NCBI RefSeq assembly: GCF_009811555.1
Contig: NZ_BLIN01000001.1
Coordinates: 1 to 64,000 of the forward strand
Source of the DNA: Streptomyces caniferus
Lineage (GTDB): Bacteria; Actinomycetota; Actinomycetes; Streptomycetales; Streptomycetaceae
Length of the DNA: 64,000 nucleotides
Reading direction: 5' to 3'
Of the stretch, positions 34,863 to 43,913 are shown one piece after another. Both the position numbers and the translations under genes were made by a program. Within the stretch, counting starts at the first letter, position 1, and every line of letters starts with the position of its first letter. The notes beneath the pieces are model-generated. The model searched no databases. It was not told the origin of the DNA and saw nothing but the letters and a program-made list of their open reading frames with translations.

Positions 34863-35726
34863 TCACCCGATGCGGGCGACGCCACCGTACTCGATCCACT
34901 CCTCAGACCGCTGCCGGGGCGCGATGTCGCTGTCGGGGTGCCAGCGCGAGACTTCGACCGGCTCGGATTCCTCCAACAGGTCCAGGCCCTCGAAGAAGCG
35001 CTGGACCTCGCTCTTCGATCGGACCTGCCCCCAGGAGCCATCGGTGATCTCGCACATGAAGTCGGTGATGCTATCGCGGAGTTCCGCGTCGTCACTGGCG
35101 AGCTGAGAAATGACCAGATAGCTGCCACGCGGTAGCTGCTCGACAACGTTCCGCACGAGGCACCAGGGGTCGTCCTTGTCGGGAATGCAGTGAAGGACCG
35201 AGACGAAGAGGGCCGCGACCGGCTTGTCATCGCGCAGCAGTCGCCGGACCGCGCGGCTGTCGAAGATGCCGGTGGTGTTGCGCATGTCGGCTTCCAGGAC
35301 GGCCGTCGTGGTCGGGTCCTCCGCCAACATCATCTCCCCGTGAGCCAGGACGACAGGGTCGTTGTCGATGTACACGACCTCGCTGGTGGGATCGACCTCC
35401 TGGGCGACCTGGTGCACGTTGGGCCGTGTCGGCAGCCCCGATCCGTGGTCGAGGAATCGGCGCACGCCGTGCTCCTGTGCGAGATAGCGCACGGCTCTCA
35501 CCAGAAACGCGCGGTTGACCAGCGCGAGTTCACGGGTGCTAGGGGCGAGGCGGAGTAACTCCGCACAGGCATCCCGGTCGACTTGGTAGTTGTCCGTGCC
35601 ACCGAGAAGGTGGTCGTACATTCTGGCAACACTGGGCTTGCTGAGATCGATGATGAGCCGCTCCCCACACTCTCGGGCGCACACGTCCCCGTAGACGCTG
35701 CGTGTCTCCGACAGCAGAGGCCCCAT
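34863..35726 (-). CDS. SAM-dependent methyltransferase-like protein, DUF574 family
   Basis: About 287 residues. The family opening DLSKPSVARMYDHLLGGTDN is followed by a SAM-binding region (VRRFLDHGSGLPTRPNVHQ), TSEVVYIDNDPVVLAHGEMM, and late PVEVSRWHPDSD. DUF574 proteins are abundant in Streptomyces next to XRE/DUF397 genes; few have known substrates. The start is uncertain: ATG 35726 without a clear ribosome-binding site, or an upstream TTG at 35768. Confidence 0.85.
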   Translation of the reverse strand: MGPLLSETRSVYGDVCARECGERLIIDLSKPSVARMYDHLLGGTDNYQVDRDACAELLRLAPSTRELALVNRAFLVRAVRYLAQEHGVRRFLDHGSGLPTRPNVHQVAQEVDPTSEVVYIDNDPVVLAHGEMMLAEDPTTTAVLEADMRNTTGIFDSRAVRRLLRDDKPVAALFVSVLHCIPDKDDPWCLVRNVVEQLPRGSYLVISQLASDDAELRDSITDFMCEITDGSWGQVRSKSEVQRFFEGLDLLEESEPVEVSRWHPDSDIAPRQRSEEWIEYGGVARIG

Positions 35727-35865
35727 GCTAAGAGGGCCAGTCGAGGCAGGGCTACCCGCCTCCACCAACGAGGCATGCCATTTGATGGCATTTCAAGCAG
35801 CGGTGTGGCTCATCGAGATCCGGCGCACGTCACGCCTCTGACCAGGGCATTCGCCAGCAGCATAT

Positions 35866-36342
35866 TCACCTGGCGCGGCTGGGGAGCAGTGCCAGCAGGG
35901 CGCGGTGTCGGAGCATCTCGAAGTTGGCCGGCGTCATGCCCATCGCATGGCCGGCCTCCAGGGGCGAGAGGCCGAGCTTGTACCGCAGAACCAGTGCGTC
36001 GGCCTCGTTGCGATCGAGCAGGCGATGCAGTCCGCTCTCGATGCGGCGCTCGCAGACTCGGCGGGAGAGAAGATTCCAGGCGTATGCCGCTGGAGAGTAA
36101 GTGCACAGTGCGGCCTCCCACCGGTCGCCGAGGTCGTGCAGCACGGCCCGGGCGATGGTGGTGCCGATGCCGGCGGATCCCACCGTGACAGCGGAGAAGC
36201 TCTGGTAGACGGCCCACTGGTCGCGACAGAACGCGGAGTAGGAGACCGGCAGCCGCCTCGGCAGTGGCGGAGTACGCCGGGAGCGGCCACGCCGGTCGTC
36301 GAGCTCGGCCTCAGCGCGCCGCCCGCATGGACTGTTGCGCAT
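35866..36342 (-). CDS. Sigma-factor-like helix-turn-helix protein
   Basis: A 158-residue protein with ATG 36342 downstream of GGAGGAGAG. The C-terminal half resembles sigma-70 region 4: RLLDRNEADALVLRYKLGLS, then EAGHAMGMTPANFEMLRHRA. The N-terminal half (YSAFCRDQWAVYQSFSAVTV) is like the degenerate region 2 of ECF-type factors. It may be a small transcription regulator of the adjacent genes. No anti-sigma factor is recognisable nearby. Confidence 0.55.
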   Translation of the reverse strand: MRNSPCGRRAEAELDDRRGRSRRTPPLPRRLPVSYSAFCRDQWAVYQSFSAVTVGSAGIGTTIARAVLHDLGDRWEAALCTYSPAAYAWNLLSRRVCERRIESGLHRLLDRNEADALVLRYKLGLSPLEAGHAMGMTPANFEMLRHRALLALLPSRAR

Positions 36343-36532
36343 CAGTATGGCTCTCCTCCTCACTGAGTTGAGGATTGGGCAAGGAAGGGCAGAGGCGGGC
36401 AGCCGGCGTTAGGGCCAATGCGCAACAGCAGTACGGCTGCGGGCCGCCACTCGGGGACGCCGGATCGTTGCGCCGGCGGGTAGGCCCTCGCCCGCAAGTG
36501 GCGGGCGAGGGGATGTTTCCGCAGCGACGGCC

Positions 36533-36805
36533 TCAGACAGTGCGGCGGCGTACCTTCAGATAGACGATGCAGCTGCGGTCGGAGACAGCGGCGGCCACCA
36601 TGCCGACGAGGACTTCCACCGAAAGAGGCTGCTGGCGGACCGCAGCAGCCGCGAGAACGCCAATGAGCAGAACAGAACTGAACCGGAGCGTCAGCAGAAG
36701 AACGCTCGAAATCCCGGTTTGTACGACGGCGGACAGCGGAATGCTAATCTCTGGCGCTGCCGGAAGGATACTTGCGAGCTTCCGGCGGACGACGTGCTGA
36801 ATCAA
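36533..36805 (-). CDS. Small membrane protein
   Basis: A 90-residue frame starting TTG with GAGGAG eight bases upstream. It contains a hydrophobic segment (FSSVLLIGVLAAAAV) and a basic end (YLKVRRRTV), consistent with one or two membrane helices. No family is recognised. It precedes the sigma-like gene in the same direction, 190 bp away. Coding is plausible but not certain. Confidence 0.4.
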   Translation of the reverse strand: MIQHVVRRKLASILPAAPEISIPLSAVVQTGISSVLLLTLRFSSVLLIGVLAAAAVRQQPLSVEVLVGMVAAAVSDRSCIVYLKVRRRTV

Positions 36806-37591
36806 TGTTCGCGCTCCTCGGTGCGTTGTTGAGAAGGCACGAGTAAGAGGGCCTCGAGTTGGTTGACGTCAGCCTCGGGGTCCTCTTTTCGTGCCGTCTC
36901 GGACGCTAGTCGCACAATCCACTTGCCGGCGCCGTTGACCTCCGTGAAAACGGAGCCGGGCACTCCTGATCGCACGGTGGCAACTCGCGGCGTTGACAGC
37001 GATTAGACGAATGAACACCCACGACGGGAAGTAGGTGCACAACATTCTCAACGAGGTCGATCGAAACTGATCAGCGCATCCTGCAAACCCCGCACGCATC
37101 ACGCGAGTCGCACCACTCGTTTGGGTGAAAAAGGCCCTCTCGGGGCCGGAGCCCCTGCAATCCGCAGCCACACGCTCCCCGACCCGGCTCGCGGAAGAAC
37201 CCCACGGCGCGCCGGGTGGCGCTTCGGTAGACGCTTGCAGCAGCCGAACCAAGCCCACACTCCCGGCAGCACACTGATCTACGAGAGGACCGCGCACCTG
37301 TCAGCAGCGGACTCCACCAGCGCTCCTCTGTCACAGCCGGGAGGCACCGGCCTCCGGATGGGACGCCCCAGACCAGACGGCCGGCCTGAGGGCCAACGAC
37401 TCCCCCTCTGCCCAGCACCACGCCCAGACCGGCCCCTTCCCGCCAGGATCGTCCCCTGCCTTGGCCGATTGGCATCGGTCAGCGGAAGCACCTCAACTGC
37501 CCATGGCAGACTGGCCCGCTCGCGTAGGCCGGGGGTTGCAAGCTTGTCTTTTCGTACGCATGCAGTTGACCTGATCAACTCCTCGTGGGGT
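36806..37591. other. Non-coding stretch with one terminator-like hairpin
   Basis: About 790 bp without a convincing gene. At 36845-36888 an imperfect stem (AAGAGGGCCTCGAG against CTCGGGGTCCTCTT) ends in TTTT on the plus strand. The right part is the upstream region of the toxin gene; the frame there is open for 157 codons but shows no family similarity and no good start. Confidence 0.4.
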
Positions 37592-39106
37592 ATGCACACC
37601 CTCAACGAGCTGCTCATCGAGCTGGTGCTCGCGCTGATCAGGGAACTGGATGAGCAGGCCGGTATGGCCGGCGACGATGACGCTGGACGGGCCTTTGCCG
37701 CCTTGTACGACAGTGCTTCGAAGGCGACGGTGAACCAGGCGGGCGAGGCCGCGCACGTCATGGGGCGAGGAAGCGAGTCCCTGCTGCAGACGGCCAACAA
37801 CTACATGGCGACGGAGAGCAAGGTCGCGGAGGACATGCTCGCCGCGATCGGGCAGCGCAGCGCGTCCGAGCCGTACTCCGGCAATTCAGCGGACTGTGCC
37901 CCGGCGCCCCGGGGCCGCGGGAACGAACTGCCCGAGGTCATCGGGGAGACCTCCGCAATCGACAAGTACCTCGTCGGTGACCGCTTCCGCGGCGACCCGG
38001 AAAAGCTCAGGTCGGTGGCACGAACCTGGCGAAAGGCGAAGAACATATCTGAGCGTGTCCTGTCCGACGCGCAGGATTGCTGGAAGACGGCCGCCCGCAA
38101 CCACGAAGGGAAGACCGCAGAGGCGGTCAACGCCTTCTTCACCAAGTTCGTGGGCCGTGACCACCCGCCGGCCAAGGCCGAGCCGTCATGCACTCTGCTG
38201 GCAAATCTGCCAGCTGCGTGCCAACAGCTCGCCAACGCCTGCGACAGGTACGCCGACCACGTCGAAGCCGCCAGCAAGAAGTCCTGGGGAGAAACCGCGT
38301 CCGACGCGTTATTCGACAGCGGCGGAGACTCCGTCTGGGACAACCCCGCCTTCGGAGGCAACGGTGAGGACGGGGGGCTCCACGCGGCAGTCTCTGGCGA
38401 CGACCGCATCATGGACCTCGCCAGCCTGGGCCACAGTCTGGACTCCTCGCAATCGCGCGTACGCGTTCCGCAGCCCGACCCGGCCCCCTGGAAACCCAGC
38501 CCGATCCTTCCGCCAGGGCTCCCCCTCCCGCTGCCGCCTCGAATCCCCATCATGATCCCGGCCGGCTACACCAAACCCGATCCGAGCCTCTACCGTCCGG
38601 CGATGCCGCCACCCGTCCCTCCGGACCCGCGGTTCCCGCCGCTGACGCCCACCGAGCGACAGAGCTTCAACCGATGGGCACACAGCCTTCGCGACGGGGG
38701 CTTCTCCGGCGGCACCAAAGCCGAAAGGGACTATCAACACCGCACCGCGGGCTACCCCGAGAAGGAGGTCCCGATCGATCCGCGCAAGTCAGCCCTCGGC
38801 ACACTGATGGTGGACGGCCTGCGCGACACCGACGGCATGGCCGTGGAGGCCAAGTTCGTCAAGAGACCGGGATGCACGTACCGGAACCTCGACGACCTGG
38901 AGAACGGCGACAACTTCCAGGAGAAGGTACTCCACAAGAAGGACGAGAAAGAGCTGTACAAATACAAGGCGGCGATCGAGTACCCGGCCCACGCGGGCCG
39001 CTTACGCGGCGTAGAGGTCGCCACCAACGACCCCGACGCCGTGCCCTACTGGGATGCCCTGCTCGTCGCCCACGGGGTCAACGGCTATAGCCGACACGTG
39101 CCCTGA
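37592..39106 (+). CDS. Polymorphic toxin: ESX-like N-terminus, Tox-REase-2 nuclease C-terminus
   Basis: About 504 residues. The N-terminal 230 residues are helical with the style of WXG/ESX-secreted proteins (ATVNQAGEAAHVMGRGSESL; CQQLANACDRYADHVEAAS). A Pro-rich linker (about 285-365) leads to a nuclease domain: ERDYQHRTAGYPEKEV, then LMVDGLRDTDGMAVEAKFV with the Glu-x-Lys active site near residues 419-421. This matches the restriction-endonuclease-fold toxin-2 group. It presumably cuts DNA of competitors after type VII-like export. A likely immunity gene follows in 27 bp. ATG 37592 is the best start, with a weak site. Confidence 0.75.
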   Translation: MHTLNELLIELVLALIRELDEQAGMAGDDDAGRAFAALYDSASKATVNQAGEAAHVMGRGSESLLQTANNYMATESKVAEDMLAAIGQRSASEPYSGNSADCAPAPRGRGNELPEVIGETSAIDKYLVGDRFRGDPEKLRSVARTWRKAKNISERVLSDAQDCWKTAARNHEGKTAEAVNAFFTKFVGRDHPPAKAEPSCTLLANLPAACQQLANACDRYADHVEAASKKSWGETASDALFDSGGDSVWDNPAFGGNGEDGGLHAAVSGDDRIMDLASLGHSLDSSQSRVRVPQPDPAPWKPSPILPPGLPLPLPPRIPIMIPAGYTKPDPSLYRPAMPPPVPPDPRFPPLTPTERQSFNRWAHSLRDGGFSGGTKAERDYQHRTAGYPEKEVPIDPRKSALGTLMVDGLRDTDGMAVEAKFVKRPGCTYRNLDDLENGDNFQEKVLHKKDEKELYKYKAAIEYPAHAGRLRGVEVATNDPDAVPYWDALLVAHGVNGYSRHVP

Positions 39107-39133
39107 CCCAGATGCGATCGAAGAGGATGGGAA

Positions 39134-39592
39134 ATGAGCGAAGACGCCGGCAGCTTCCGAACCATGTTCATCTTCAGCCCGCCCGAAGGCGCTCCCCAGG
39201 GATGGGGCCTCACCTTCCCCTCCTTCGCCGACGCCTTGCGCGCGAAGGAGCCCGGGACGGTCGTGGAGGCGTGGAGCGGGCATTACACAGGAGAGACGCT
39301 CTCCTTCCAGTTCCGCACATCCAGCGGCGAGATCAACGAAGGGATGATGGGAGTCGAACCGAACGGCGTAGCCATCGAGGACTGCACCGCCACCGAAGCG
39401 GCCGACTTCGCCGGCTGGCTCCAGCAAGCCATCGTGCCGACCGATAGCGGGCTCATGGTGAACATCCGCGAAGGCGTGGAGTGGGAGTTGCCACTGGTGG
39501 AACTTCGCAGCGGGACGCTGGCCGAGCTGGAACAGTGCTTGGTCGAACACGTTGACCAAGTCCTCCGGCATGAGGAGGAGCAGCTCGGTTAG
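39134..39592 (+). CDS. Probable immunity protein of the upstream toxin
   Basis: A 152-residue acidic protein 27 bp after the toxin stop, with ATG behind GGGAA. Sequence is soluble and mixed alpha/beta (FIFSPPEGAPQGWGLTFPS, VEWELPLVELRSGTLAELEQ). No conserved domain is recognised, but position, size and charge are those of immunity proteins for nuclease toxins. It is followed by a hairpin terminator. Confidence 0.65.
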   Translation: MSEDAGSFRTMFIFSPPEGAPQGWGLTFPSFADALRAKEPGTVVEAWSGHYTGETLSFQFRTSSGEINEGMMGVEPNGVAIEDCTATEAADFAGWLQQAIVPTDSGLMVNIREGVEWELPLVELRSGTLAELEQCLVEHVDQVLRHEEEQLG

Positions 39593-39638
39593 CCAGACGT
39601 GCCCCACCACCTGCGTCCACCGGTCCAGCTGCTACAAG

Positions 39639-39671
39639 CTCCTCCCAAAGCCACCACGGTGGCGAGAGGAG
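39639..39671 (+). terminator. Hairpin terminator after the toxin-immunity operon
   Basis: CTCCTC at 39639-39644 pairs with GAGGAG at 39666-39671, and an inner CCACC/GGTGG stem strengthens it. It lies 47 bp after the immunity-gene stop. Confidence 0.6.
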
Positions 39672-39786
39672 TTCGTGTAGTTCCGCTGGGCTGGTTTCGC
39701 CGCCCCGGTACGACTAGCCACTCCCCCGAGTGACCACCATCCCTGTTCCCGGGCGCCGACCGACGCTACGGCGCTATCAACAGATC

Positions 39787-40440
39787 ATGATCAAGACGAC
39801 TGCCCGCGCCTTCGCGGCCGCGGCCCTCGCCCTACTGCCCCTCACCACCGCCACCACCACCGCTCACGCGGCCGAGACGCTCAGCCTGCACGACGGAATC
39901 GAAGCCCTCCCCCAGGCCGCCGAGTCCCGCGACGGCTACGAGCGCACCAAGTTCAAGCACTGGATCGACGAGGACAAGGACGGCTGCAACACCCGCAATG
40001 AAGTCCTACTCGCCGAAGCCACCACAGCGCCCACGGTCGGAGCCGGCTGCAAAATCACCGGCGGAACCTGGCGTTCCTACTACGATGACACGACCGTCCA
40101 GGGGCCGTCCGGCCTGGACATCGACCACATGGTGCCGCTCGCCGAAGCCTGGGACTCCGGCGCCTCCCAATGGACCGCAGCCCGACGCCAGGCTTACGCC
40201 AACGACCTCGGCGCCGAACGCTCCCTGGTCGCCGTCACCGCCAAGAGCAACCGCTCCAAAGCCGACCAGGACCCCGCCCAGTGGATGCCGCCGGCCGCCG
40301 ACGCCCAGTGCACCTACCTGTCCGACTGGGTGAGCACCAAGCTCCGCTGGTCACTGACCGTCGACCGCACCGAACGCGACACCCTGCGACAGCTCGCCGC
40401 CGGCTGCGAGAACACCGACGTGGAGTTCGAGCGGGTGTAG
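39787..40440 (+). CDS. Secreted HNH endonuclease
   Basis: A 217-residue protein with a classical signal peptide (ARAFAAAALALLPLTT, cleavage after THAHA-like AHA). The mature part has GYERTKFKHWIDEDKDGCNT, then the nuclease centre LDIDHMVPLAEAWDSGAS with the His pair of the beta-beta-alpha-metal fold, and WTAARRQAYANDLGAERSL. Such secreted proteins degrade extracellular DNA. A second relative at 62011-62721 shares most of these blocks but is a lipoprotein. It directly precedes the CRISPR region. Confidence 0.85.
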   Translation: MIKTTARAFAAAALALLPLTTATTTAHAAETLSLHDGIEALPQAAESRDGYERTKFKHWIDEDKDGCNTRNEVLLAEATTAPTVGAGCKITGGTWRSYYDDTTVQGPSGLDIDHMVPLAEAWDSGASQWTAARRQAYANDLGAERSLVAVTAKSNRSKADQDPAQWMPPAADAQCTYLSDWVSTKLRWSLTVDRTERDTLRQLAAGCENTDVEFERV

Positions 40441-40639
40441 CCAACGCGTCCGGTCCTGCTGGGATTCATCCCGGCTATCTGCTGGCCCCGAAGCGGACTC
40501 ACGGGGCCAGCAGCATGGACAGAGGGCGCGTTCGCGGTCCTTCCCCTTGGGCCGGACGCAGCGGTGCGCCGCAGGCACGGGCCTGCGGCGCACCGTGGGG
40601 CCGGCGAGCGGCACAGCTCACCGGCCGGTTCAGGGTCGG

Positions 40640-40858
40640 TCAGTGACCGTGGCGTCCCCAGCTTTCGGCGTCGACGATGCGGCGGTGGTCGTTGCGCAGG
40701 GTGGCGGTGTCGCCGGTGTTGTCCCAGACGTAGGCGCGGCGGTCCTGGTAGACGTCGCGGCGGTTGTCGTTGCCAATGCCGGTGTGGACGCGGACCTGGC
40801 TGTGGCCGTTGAGGCGGAGGTTGCCGAAGCGGTAGCTGTGGCCGGACTTGTCGGACAA
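40640..40858 (-). pseudogene. C-terminal fragment of a lamin-tail-domain protein
   Basis: The 72-codon frame reads SYRFGNLRLNGHSQVRVHTG and RAYVWDNTGDTATLRNDHRR, ending in ESWGRHGH. This is the last part of a lamin tail domain as found in secreted Streptomyces proteins. The signal peptide and first half are missing and a stop lies just upstream, so it is a truncated remnant. It abuts the distal end of array 1. Confidence 0.65.
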
Positions 40859-40918
40859 GGTCTAGCCCATGATGGTGACCGAGAGGCGGCCGGTAGCGGC
40901 GGGCAAGGTCCTGGGTTA

Positions 40919-41902
40919 CGACCCACCTCCGCCTGCGCGGAGAGCACTTGACGTTCCGGTCGGTGCTCACGGTGGTGCCCGGCCCACCTCCGCCTGCGCG
41001 GAGAGCACCGCGCCACTGACCGGGCGCCGTCCTCCTGGACCGGCCCACATCGCGGCCGACGCCCTGATGCTCAGGATGATCGGCCCACCTCCGCCTGCGC
41101 GGAGAGCACGGCATCGTGACCCGGAGCGAGTTGACTGGCGTCGGCCCACCTCCGCCTGCGCGGAGAGCACTTCGGCGTCCCGCTCCCGCTGTGCCTGAAG
41201 GCCGGCCCACCTCCGCCTGCGCGGAGAGCACGCGATCCGCAGCCGCAGGCTGCGACGGGTGGACGGCCCACCTCCGCCTGCGCGGAGAGCACGTCGCGGG
41301 TGGTTTGCTCACTCGCGCCTCCTTCGGCCCACCTCCGCCTGCGCGGAGAGCACCCGCCAATGCTGTCACCCGTCTGACTAAGCACCGGCCCACCTCCGCC
41401 TGCGCGGAGAGCACGAAGTAGGCGTTCCCGTCTTCGGTGCCTTCAACGGCCCACCTCCGCCTGCGCGGAGAGCACATGCAGTGCGCCAACTGCGGCGGCT
41501 GGTTCGGCGGCCCACCTCCGCCTGCGCGGAGAGCACGCGCGCCCCCGGCTGTACGGGCCGGATCAGGTCGGCCCACCTCCGCCTGCGCGGAGAGCACCCC
41601 TGAACTGGCTGAGCCCGTCTCGACTGGTGCGGCCCACCTCCGCCTGCGCGGAGAGCACGGCGGCGGACGTGGATGTCCCCACGCCGATGCCGGCCCACCT
41701 CCGCCTGCGCGGAGAGCACCGGCCGACGCCGGGGCCGACACGGTGGTCTGTCGGCCCACCTCCGCCTGCGCGGAGAGCACAGACCAAGGGCGTCGACTCC
41801 ACCCTCGCCGAGCGGCCCACCTCCGCCTGCGCGGAGAGCACTCCAGCGCCCGCTTCATCGCCGTACCGGTGGTCGGCCCACCTCCGCCTGCGCGGAGAGC
41901 AC
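40919..41902 (-). CRISPR. CRISPR array 1 (16 full repeats plus an 8-bp stub, minus strand)
   Basis: 29-bp repeats at 40919, 40980, 41081 and then every 61 bp to 41874; spacers are 32 bp. In crRNA orientation (minus strand) the repeat starts GTGCTCTCCGCG, forms the stem CTCCGC/GCGGAG with a GCAG loop, and ends in the handle GTGGGCCG. The leader is on the right, next to cas2. The leftmost repeat has one substitution (CGACCC for CGGCCC), as expected for a distal repeat. Between 41009 and 41080 a repeat has shrunk to CGGCCCAC (41041-41048), flanked by two intact 32-bp spacers. All other repeats are identical, so the array looks recently active. Confidence 0.97.
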
Positions 41903-41921
41903 CCCTTCGCGACCTGCGGCG

Positions 41922-42251
41922 TTAGGAGTGTTTTGCCGTTTCGTTATCTGCTTCTTCGGTGGGTAGGGCTGAGTTGAATGAGACCAAGGTGAGTCCGTCG
42001 AAGTCGCGGAGGTGTCGTCGTCGTTGGCCGGACATCCGTATGGCGAAGCCTTGCTCGTTGTCGGCGGGGTAGATGAGGACAGCGATCCCGTTGCCGGTGG
42101 AGTTGGCTACGGTTTTCCAGAGTTCGTCCCTGACTTTCGCTGAGACGGTGCCGACGTAGAGCTCGGGGGTGACCTCCAGAAGCCAGCGGGTCAGTGCTCC
42201 GCGCAGGTGGTCTGGTACCGCCGTGAGGGACAGAGCGATCATCGATGCCAC
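41922..42251 (-). CDS. cas2: CRISPR-associated Cas2, type I-E
   Basis: A 109-residue Cas2e: MIALSLTAVPDHLRGALTRW, then VGTVSAKVRDELWKTV and IAVLIYPADNEQGFAIRMSG, the typical order for the I-E form. With Cas1 it makes the integrase that adds spacers. It lies 25 bp after cas1. Its last codons (ADNETAKHS and stop) overlap the conserved leader core of array 1, which begins only 19 bp beyond the stop. ATG 42251, or the second Met three codons later. Confidence 0.95.
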   Translation of the reverse strand: MASMIALSLTAVPDHLRGALTRWLLEVTPELYVGTVSAKVRDELWKTVANSTGNGIAVLIYPADNEQGFAIRMSGQRRRHLRDFDGLTLVSFNSALPTEEADNETAKHS

Positions 42252-42276
42252 AGTTCACCACCGTTCCGAGGGGGTG

Positions 42277-43254
42277 TCATTGGCCACCGTCGTAAGCGTG
42301 GTTGATGCCACCGGGCACTGATCCGGTGACGGGGTCCCACAGGTCGACGAGTTCTTCCTGCAGGTCGTCTGTTTGATCATCGGTGGCCTCCGGTGCGAGA
42401 AGGCGCTGTACGTCGGTGACGATGCGCGGCATCAGCCGGAAGAGGCGCAGGCCCTCGCGGAAGCTGCGGCGTGCGGCCTGCTCCGGGTGGGACGCGTTGT
42501 GGAGGGTGAAGGCGAGGGGGATGGTGAGTTCGGTTTTGTATAGGTCGGCGATGTCGTAGATGAAGGACTGCTGGTTGCCGCTGTGGACGAAGCCGAGTGC
42601 TGGTGTGCAGCCCATGGAGATGATCGCGGCGTGAACGATCCCGTACAGGCAGGTGTTGGCGGAGGACAGGGCGAGGTTGACGGGGTCTTGTTGGTCCCAG
42701 GCGGCGGGGTCGTAGATGCGTTTGAACCTGCCGATGCGGTGCTGCTGGGCGAGGAGTTTGTACAGGGCTTTCATCCTCTGCCCTTCCAGGCCGCGGAGTT
42801 TTTCCAGGGAGGTTCCTGAGGGCACGGTGCCGTGTCCGAAGCGGTGTTCGTACATGCGTCGGGCGACGGCGAGGTGTTCGTGGGGGTCGGCCCAGGCGTG
42901 TGCCTGAGTCTCCAGCCATCGGGTGCTGAGGGAGCTCGGCACGGTGGCGCTGTAGGTGCGAACTCCGCCGGCACCGGTCGCCACGACGGTGGTGCCGTGG
43001 CGGGCCAGGGTGGCCAGGGCGCGAGTGGTGATGCTGGTGCCAGGTCCGAGCAGCACGCAGCTGAGGGCGGCGGTGGGAAGGTAGACCGTTTCGGTGCCGC
43101 GTGCTTCGGTGGTAACGACGGCGCAGACGCCGGTGTCGTCTTGTTGGACGCGGACCAGGTCGAGGTAGAGGAAGGACAGGGAGTCGGCGGTGCGTGGCAG
43201 CATCGCGACGGTGGGGGCGGCGAGTTTGCGTCGGGCGTTGGCGGGTGTGGTCAT
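42277..43254 (-). CDS. cas1: CRISPR-associated integrase Cas1, type I-E
   Basis: 325 residues from ATG 43254, which overlaps the cas6e stop (ATGA). The metal-binding residues are in place: Glu157 in LRGLEGQRMKALY, His224 in LGFVHSGNQQS and Asp234/237 in YDIADLYKTE. It integrates protospacers at the leader end of arrays. It is the only cas1 in the window, so it would have to serve all eight arrays. Longer upstream open frame is out-of-frame translation of cas6e. Confidence 0.96.
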   Translation of the reverse strand: MTTPANARRKLAAPTVAMLPRTADSLSFLYLDLVRVQQDDTGVCAVVTTEARGTETVYLPTAALSCVLLGPGTSITTRALATLARHGTTVVATGAGGVRTYSATVPSSLSTRWLETQAHAWADPHEHLAVARRMYEHRFGHGTVPSGTSLEKLRGLEGQRMKALYKLLAQQHRIGRFKRIYDPAAWDQQDPVNLALSSANTCLYGIVHAAIISMGCTPALGFVHSGNQQSFIYDIADLYKTELTIPLAFTLHNASHPEQAARRSFREGLRLFRLMPRIVTDVQRLLAPEATDDQTDDLQEELVDLWDPVTGSVPGGINHAYDGGQ

Positions 43255-43913
43255 GGTGTGTGCCGGCTTGCTGGGGCCAGGGTGAGCAGGCCGCAGCCGT
43301 AGGCTTTGCCGCGGCCGATGCCGTCGAGGATGCGCTGGCGCAGCAGCTCGGTGTCCTTGATGTGGGCGATGCCGTCGAAGCGGGTGCGGGCGTGGGTGAT
43401 GCGGCGTTTGTCCTGGGCGCGTTCGCCGCGGGCGGTATCGAGGGGGGCGGAGTGGGCGGTGGTCAGGTGCAGGCCGCTTCGTCCTTCGGCTTGGCGTTGC
43501 CACCAGTGGTCGGCGTCGGCTCCGGTCAGCGGTATGACGGCGGGGGCGCCGGTGGTGGCGCGGGTGGTGTGGCCTGGTTTGCGGACGGCGTTGGCGGTGA
43601 TGCGGTAGCGCACGGCGAGGCCGGGCCGGAGTGCCTCCAGCAGGGGGGTGAGTTCCTTGGTGGCTGCGGTGGCGTAGCCGGTGGGGAGTTCGTCGAGGTC
43701 GGGCCGCAGGTGGCTTTGCAGGAGGATCACGGGGGTGGGGCCGGTGTCCTCGGTGCGGAAGAGGACGCCGGCCTTGCGTCGGGCCTGGTCCCCGAGGTGG
43801 TCGGGGAAGAGCTGCATCAGGCGTTGGTGCAGGGGCGCGGCGCTGGAGAGGTCTTTGCGTGCCTGGCGTTGGTGCAGGTGGGGCTGGATGCGGGTGAGCC
43901 ACAGCGTCGTCAT
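43251..43913 (-). CDS. cas6e: CRISPR RNA endonuclease Cas6e (second copy, with cas1-cas2)
   Basis: 220 residues. The catalytic His is probably His29 in SAAPLHQRLMQLFPD; the C-terminal glycine-rich RNA-binding loop is GIGRGKAYGCGLLTLAP. It cuts pre-crRNA at the base of the repeat hairpin. Only moderately similar to the Cas6e at 47547-48206, so the two probably came from different I-E loci. Upstream of it only a cas5 remnant remains, showing that its own Cascade genes were lost. Confidence 0.93.
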   Translation of the reverse strand: MTTLWLTRIQPHLHQRQARKDLSSAAPLHQRLMQLFPDHLGDQARRKAGVLFRTEDTGPTPVILLQSHLRPDLDELPTGYATAATKELTPLLEALRPGLAVRYRITANAVRKPGHTTRATTGAPAVIPLTGADADHWWQRQAEGRSGLHLTTAHSAPLDTARGERAQDKRRITHARTRFDGIAHIKDTELLRQRILDGIGRGKAYGCGLLTLAPASRHTP

